Source: Chenopodium formosanum
Lineage: Eukaryota; Streptophyta; Magnoliopsida; Caryophyllales; Amaranthaceae
DNA: 64,000 nucleotides
Assembly (NCBI GenBank): GCA_024500155.1
Contig: CM044871.1
Location: 82,382,402-82,446,401 of the forward strand
Direction: 5' to 3'
Part shown: in pieces, positions 58,621 to 64,000 of the stretch
Numbering within the stretch: the stretch's first letter is position 1
Layout of the letters: each line of letters starts with the position of its first letter
Notes under the pieces: generated by a model
Seen by the model: the letters and a program-made list of their open reading frames with translations, nothing else
The model's database searches: none
What the model was told of the DNA's origin: nothing
Position numbers and translations under genes: made by a program

Positions 58621-58925
58621 CTTCCTCCGTTCCTTATTGTTTGTCCTGTAATTTATTTAATTAACCTAGTTGAATTATTGTCCGATTTTATTCTTATTTA
58701 CTACTTACAAGGATCATGATATTAATCTCAAATACTGTATACTTGGCTCGCTACTTTTATCTATTCTATTAGACTAAAAAGTTACAAAGTACTACCTCCG
58801 TTACTGGTAATGTGCAACGATTTGACATAAAGCGGAGAGGGAAAATGTCTATTCTTTGCACATAACCTATAACGGAGGTAGTAATAAAAAATGGCTCGGG
58901 GACAAATAATTAGTGACAAAGGGAG
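58621..58925. mobile_element. Stowaway-like MITE with a second Stowaway nested in it
   Basis: Outer ends CTTCCTCCGTTCCTTATTGT and (reversed) CTCCCTTTGTCACTAATTAT, flanked by TA. A complete second element lies inside at 58792-58881. Confidence 0.7.
58792..58881. mobile_element. Nested Stowaway-like MITE
   Basis: 90 bp, ends CTACCTCCGTTACTGGTAAT and (reversed) CTACCTCCGTTATAGGTTAT, flanked by TA on both sides. Confidence 0.85.
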
Positions 58926-59003
58926 TATTGTGTAATGTATGTCAACGTGACTCACATCTTTTTCCCATCCCCACCACCATACCATTTCCATGCATCCCCA
59001 CAT

Positions 59004-59006
<3 letters not shown>

Positions 59007-59043
<37 letters not shown>
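59007..59043. repeat. Poly-A tract upstream of the GRAS gene
   Basis: About 35 A residues, 270 bases upstream of the ATG. Confidence 0.95.
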
Positions 59044-59044
<1 letters not shown>

Positions 59045-59142
59045 AACAGCACACACCATGCACGCAAAGATAGATGATAATAAAGTCATCAATTATAACA
59101 CCCCCTTGTAAAAAGCCCTACCCCACCGTCCCACTTTCATAC

Positions 59143-59150
59143 ATATAAGC
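59143..59150 (+). promoter_or_regulatory. TATA-like box of the GRAS gene
   Basis: CATATAAG, about 170 bases before the ATG, followed by a C/T-rich leader with ACTTACTTACAAGAGAAAAG. Position fits a start near 59175-59185. Confidence 0.5.
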
Positions 59151-59314
59151 TCCTTTTCTCTCAAGTTACCCCTAAAAAAGCTAAGACTACTTACTTACAC
59201 TTCTCACAAACCTCTACTCCAAGCAACTTACTTACTTACAAGAGAAAAGAGACCAAAAAATAATTAGAGGTTAGTTTGAGGAGTGGTGGGTGTTTGTTTT
59301 TGCTCATTTTAGGA

Positions 59315-61153
59315 ATGAAAGTGCCCGTTTCCACCCCTCAAGCTTGCAACACCGTCACCGGAAAACCCATCTCCGCCGACAACAACAACAACTTCAACAC
59401 CACTTTCCATTCTCCTAGTAGCAACAACAATAGCAACAACAGCAACAGCAACAACAGCAACAACAATAACAACAACTTGTGTTACGAGCCTACCTCGGTC
59501 CTTGACCTCCAACGTAGTCCTAGTAGCCCCGCGGGTGCTACCAAGACCGTAACCAGTACTCCACCACCTCAACCTCCATCTTCAGATACGACGAAGAATA
59601 ATAATAACAACGTTGATCTGGACAATTTAGAGGGTTGGGATTCAATCCTGTCTGAACTGGGGCTTAATGATGATTCAAACTCCAATAATCCAAAACTTTT
59701 GTTATCCCAAATTAGTCCTTGTGATTCATCTCACCTTACACAAGTTCTCCCTGATTTTCCATCCTCTCAAAATCATTTCTCCCAAAATCATCCCCCTTTA
59801 GACCTACCCTCAGATTACGCCAACTTCTGCGATTTCTCCTACAATCAAAACCTCAATCCGAATTTCGGCCCCTTCGATCATCAACAACAACAGCAGCAGC
59901 AGCAACAACAACAACAACTTCATCATCATCATCAGACAACGGCAACTAACAACAACGTCAGCAACACGTCATTCGGACTCGATTTCCTAGACGATCTCAT
60001 ATGAGCAGCTCAAGCCTTCGAATCCAACGACTCACAACAAGTACACTTGATATTGGCACGGCTCAATCAACGACTCAGATCACCCCTTGGCAAACCCCTT
60101 CAAAGAGCTGCCTTCTACTTCAAGGAAGCTCTCCAACACCTCACCACCTCTAACACCAACAATAATTCCTCATCACCTCGACCACCTCGGCTTTCCTCGT
60201 ACGAGGTGGTCCAAACCATAAGAGCTCACAAAGCATTCTCGGGTATTTCGCCGGTGTCCCTTTTCTCTACCTTCGCCGCCAACCAGGCCATCCTCGAAGC
60301 CGTTGTCGATGGAACATCACCCTTCATCCATATTATCGATTTCGACATTGGTTTTGGAGGTCATTGGGCGTCGTTCATGCGAGAACTCGTAGACAAAGCA
60401 GCTGATCAAACCACAGAGATGAGTATTTCCATAATATTAAGGATCACGGCAATTGTTCCTGAAGAATTTGGTATTGAAAGCAAGCTTGTTAAGGAAAATC
60501 TCACGCAATTTGCACGTGATCTTAACCTTAATTTTCATATTGATTTTGTGCTGATACCAACTTTTGAGATATTGTCATTTAAGTCTATGAAGATTATGGA
60601 GGGTGAAAAGCTAGCTGTTCATCTTTCTCCTGCGGTGTTTAACCGCTTTTCGAATAATTCCCGAAGCGGGATATCGAAGTTTCTCGGCGATCTCCGAGGG
60701 ATATCGCCGAGCTGTGTCGTGGTGGTTGATAAGGAGGTTGGAATTGACGCCGGTACCGCGTCGTTTGGACCGACTTTTCTAGCTGGGATTGAGTTTTACA
60801 CCGGGATGATGGAGTCAATCGAGGTGGCCGCCGCCAGTGGGTTCTCCGGCGGCGGGTTTTCCGTCGGCGGGGATTGCCTCAGGAGGATTGAGACGTTCGT
60901 GCTGCGGCCGAGGATTATTGCGGCGGTGGAAGCGGCGGCGAGGGTGGCGGCTGGGAGGCGGACGTCGTGGCGGGAGGCGTTCGTGGCGGCGGGGATGAGA
61001 GCAGTTGGGTTTAGTCAGTTTGCTGATTTTCAAGCAGAGTGTTTGTTAAGGAGGGCTCAGGTTGCCGGGTTCCACGTGGCGAAACGTCATGGGGAGATGA
61101 TGCTGTTCTGGCATGATCGGCCCCTCATTGCCACGTCATCTTGGCGTTGTTAA
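59315..61153 (+). pseudogene. HAM/SCL15-type GRAS transcription regulator with an in-frame stop
   Basis: Nuclear GRAS regulator; HAM proteins maintain shoot meristem and vascular stem cells in Arabidopsis (family knowledge). Intronless, 613 codons from ATG 59315 (MKVPVSTPQ, the usual HAM/SCL15 start) to the stop at 61151-61153, interrupted only by TGA at 60002-60004. Before the TGA: a variable N-terminus with Asn runs, LEGWDSILSELGL, a Gln/His run and GLDFLDDLI. After it, directly in frame: LHR1 (LARLNQRLRSP, LQRAAFYFKEAL), the VHIID region (FIHIIDFDIGFGG), LHR2, PFYRE and SAW (TSWREAFVAAGMR ... FWHDRPLIATSSWRC). Related proteins have Arg at the TGA position, so CGA to TGA is the simplest change. 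No other damage is seen in 382 codons. It could be a recent pseudogene, a null allele, or a sequence error. Confidence 0.88.
60049..60069 (+). promoter_or_regulatory. miR171 target site
   Basis: The 21 bases from GATATTGGCAC to CTCAATCA are fully complementary to a miR171 variant with G-U-G in its middle (as recalled for miR171b-type sequences). They encode the ILARLNQ block of LHR1 that miR171 targets in HAM genes. The site starts 45 bases after the in-frame TGA. Confidence 0.8.
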
Positions 61154-63612
61154 GCCGGTACCGCCACGTAAGCCATACTCCACTAATTTTATGGAGGGTA
61201 TTTAACATTAATTAGTAATTTTGCACTCTATAATTATATAATTAGAGTGCATTAATCTGTACTTTTGCCAATTGCTAAATGTCTAAATTTAGGGGGTGGA
61301 AAGTGTCAAAACTTTATAGTAAAAAAGAGTGCAAATGATATTGTCCATGGTGAATTATTGTAGGTAAAACTCTACTAATCATGATAAGAGGAGAGAGAAA
61401 ATCATACCTTAATTACGTGCCAAGTCGGACATTATTACAAGTTTAATTAGTTTTAATGAAATGTAATTTAGTTCTTATGTTTTTGTCGGGTAAATAATTT
61501 AGAGAGAGGGGGAAGGCGAGGGAATAACATGACGGTGCTAAGTTGTCCCTGCCTTATAAAATTGGTGTGTTTTTAATCGGAGTACTAGAACATTCGAACT
61601 CGGAGGTAGATGTTAGTTGTTCCTTTTGTTAAGTTGGAGAGAGGCTTAGAATGGTTATTAGGCCTATCACTTACTACATATTAGGTCAACTAAAACACAA
61701 TAGTTCTATAATACATGTAGTAGTAACACTATGTATTGGGGTTGGTTCAATTCCGTTGTTCAATTTCTGGAAACTTTTATGTTACTCATGAATTTAGTGT
61801 ATCATGACTATCTTTTATCAATTTTACTCATTATGTGTTTTGAGTTTTGAAAATTGTATCACAAAATCATTACTAATTGCAGGGATTAACCAACTTCATT
61901 AATCACAAACTTGATAATAATTGGATGATTAGTCAATTAATCGCATGTCTAGGTGATTATGACTCTTTTGCTAATGACGAATCGATATGGTTTAAGATGA
62001 CCATGTAGTTGGAAATTTCTAATGAAATTTTGTTCAACAAACATGGAATGTTGTGAGAGTGTGTAGTATGGACTATGGAGGCATCATCATCATTGTACAA
62101 ATTTATTGTGCTAATGGTATGATATGATTTTTATGAGCGTAAATGTTGCGTAAATGGTTTGGTTTTACATAATTACATCAAACATGTACTACAAAGTCAT
62201 AGTCAAACAAACGACCCTTGCTTTTAGAGTTTTAGGAAATGATTCAGATGACACTCAGAATTAGAATACATGTGGTAGTAAATATTTTATTTATTTATTT
62301 TATTTTTATTTTTATTTTTTTTAATTTTTTTTTTTTTAATGTTGGACTCATTCGTAGAGTTGACTCATACATAGATAACATGTTTTTTGATATCGATTGA
62401 ATTTGAAACATCTTTGCTAGAAGAGAGACCGCCAATCGTTTGATATCAACTTCAAATAGTATAAATAGTGATTTAAATAAGTTGGAGAGCTATTATCTTG
62501 TGACAATGTATAAAAAATACGTAATAGGGAGTTAACTAATTTTTTCTAAGTTTACGATAGATTTTGAAGGCAAGTTTGCAGTACAACTCCTTCCAAAAAA
62601 TTACAGTACATTGTTTATTTGGCGAATGTTCAAATTATCCCTTGTCATTTACAGCTTTTAAAAGCAAAAATAGGCGTCCAATTTTAAAGAGGAAACGTGA
62701 ATTTTGGTTAGGACTTAGGATCCGCAAAAAAGCAAGGGATCTTTTAGCAATTGCTTGTATTTGATTATTGCAATTTACTAAACACGTTTATTTTGATTGG
62801 TGGCTGTTCGCTTTTGATCATTTGATAAAACATACTCTGAATGTTCATTAAGAATTTGCAATGCGATACACGAAGAATTTGCATCTTCTAGGAGTCGAAG
62901 CGAATTGGTCGACGTAAACATGAATGCCTATGGTATGATTGAAGTCTTACTAGTAAAGTTTGAACTGGAGTGATAATGAAATTGGAACATACAATAAACA
63001 CGAATGTCCATGATTTGTTGCCATCTACACAAGTAGCGAGCAATGAATTTTTCTCCTTAAATTTTATTACGACATATAATGTGCTGGTGATAATGAGCTG
63101 TGGAAACGATTGAAGAAAATAACCATCTGCTAGGGAAGATGCACTATTGCAGTTATTCATATACCGACATTTCATGTAAAAACAATACACACATTAGGGT
63201 ACCCTAAACCTTTTATTCTGCTCCGATTCAGCTTACATGCCTACATTATAATCAACGATGAATATACGAAGATTAAAACTTCCTATGTCAAAAGTTGTAC
63301 AATAGATTTGTGAAATCATCTTGGAATTCAGAGTAATATAATAAAATACACACGTTGGCCTCTCTATTACAGAAATCTAGCTGATAACTTATCTTTATAC
63401 AGTAGTTCTACTCAGACGAATGAGGTTGTGCGTTAACTGAAATCCATCTTAGCATAAACCCGGAAAATCACAAATCACATTACAAGCGTTATCAATGACT
63501 AAAAAAAAGAGAAAAAAAAATGGTATAAGCTGTGTTAAAAACTGAAATCTCCCCTATTTCTTTTGTCAGATATTTAAGCTGAGCCGAAGAAGTACTAATC
63601 TAAGCTCTCATT
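61154..63612. other. GRAS 3' flank and gene-free DNA
   Basis: No gene recognised. Short frames (62564-62764 plus, 62888-63190 minus) have no domain. 63200-63612 may be the 3' UTR of the minus-strand gene at the right edge. Confidence 0.45.
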
Positions 63613-63693
63613 TCAGCTATCGGCCTCACCAGAAGCATTGTTTTCTCCGAGGCTTTGTAAGCTATCTGGTCCACATGTTTGGGTTAGCTCCTC
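63613..63693 (-). CDS. Probable last exon of a gene extending past the right edge
   Basis: On the minus strand a good acceptor (TTTGGTATTGAACAG, ending 63694) precedes 26 codons, EELTQTCGPDSLQ then SLGENNASGEADS, and a TGA at 63615-63613. The composition is higher in G+C and more codon-like than its surroundings. The rest of the window to 64000 would be intron. Function unknown. It rests on splice signals and composition only. Confidence 0.35.
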   Translation of the reverse strand, partial: EELTQTCGPDSLQSLGENNASGEADS

Positions 63694-64000
63694 CTGTTCA
63701 ATACCAAAGCATTTAATCTTTGTATACAAGTCTTGGAATCAAGAAACACTGAAATAAACAGCATAATACCTATGCCCTCTAACCGTGATAATAGTAGTGT
63801 GTTTGATTTAGGGTCAGTTTTTAAAATGATTTTGTGTACTTTTACATCTCTACCATACCAATACTTACGAACTGTGTGTTAAGGGTTATGTAGTACGAAG
63901 TATATGGGAATTATAAAATCTAACTGTACTAACTTCATAAAGTGGCTTTGATTTTGGGATGGACTAAATTAATATTGTGAACTGCAAAGTATGATTCGGG
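63694..64000 (-). other. Probable intron of the right-edge gene
   Basis: T-rich toward the acceptor on the minus strand; no coding frame seen. Confidence 0.3.

Noticed and set aside
62888..63190. 100-codon minus frame near the right edge
   Set aside because: No domain and no splice link to the probable terminal exon at 63613-63693; more likely 3' UTR or intergenic.

Overview
The window is plant nuclear DNA. It is AT-rich, its genes are split by GT-AG introns, and it is crowded with plant transposons. The gene families are all plant ones: IDD zinc finger, organellar-type PP2C, vicilin-like cupin and HAM-type GRAS. Frequent Stowaway-like ends (CTCCGT/ACGGAG) and the flavour of the proteins make me think of Caryophyllales (spinach or beet relatives). 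That is an inference, not a demonstration.

Left end (1-10471): a Tat/Retand-like Ty3 retrotransposon on the minus strand. Its 5' LTR is at 9983-10471, followed by a primer binding site and then gag-protease-RT-RNaseH-integrase in one frame (9949-4124). That frame is broken by five in-frame stops and by substitutions at active-site or zinc-ligand positions. A 3' spacer follows, with an antisense ORF that is itself interrupted by a hAT transposon (1-2509) running off the left edge.

10472-22800: gene-free DNA holding a CACTA-type element set in a TA microsatellite, a possible solo LTR, a foldback element built of GGTTACTCGAGT-like units, several Stowaway and Tourist-like MITEs and a tRNA-derived SINE.

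22900-41950: the gene-rich core. An IDD C2H2 transcription factor (+, 4 exons) is followed by a PP2C phosphatase (+, 4 coding exons plus a 5'UTR intron). Convergent to the PP2C is a vicilin-like cupin gene (-, 5 exons) with a roughly 400-residue Glu/Arg-rich tail and seed-type promoter motifs. A GC-rich hAT MITE with a perfect 8-bp target duplication sits just upstream of the PP2C gene. A Tourist-like MITE with an (AAT)n loop lies between the convergent genes.

41950-59100: gene-poor DNA with nested MITEs, small SINEs and a 5'-truncated RTE-type LINE inserted in a Tourist-like MITE. 59315-61153: an intronless HAM/SCL15-type GRAS gene with a complete miR171 site. It carries an in-frame TGA just before the GRAS domain, while the frame after the stop stays open for 382 codons. 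At the right edge there is probably the last exon of a minus-strand gene lying mostly outside the window.

The four genes show no shared pathway and look like ordinary unlinked plant genes. The most notable points are the interrupted HAM gene, the vicilin with a giant charged tail, and the antisense-ORF-bearing Ty3 element with its nested hAT.
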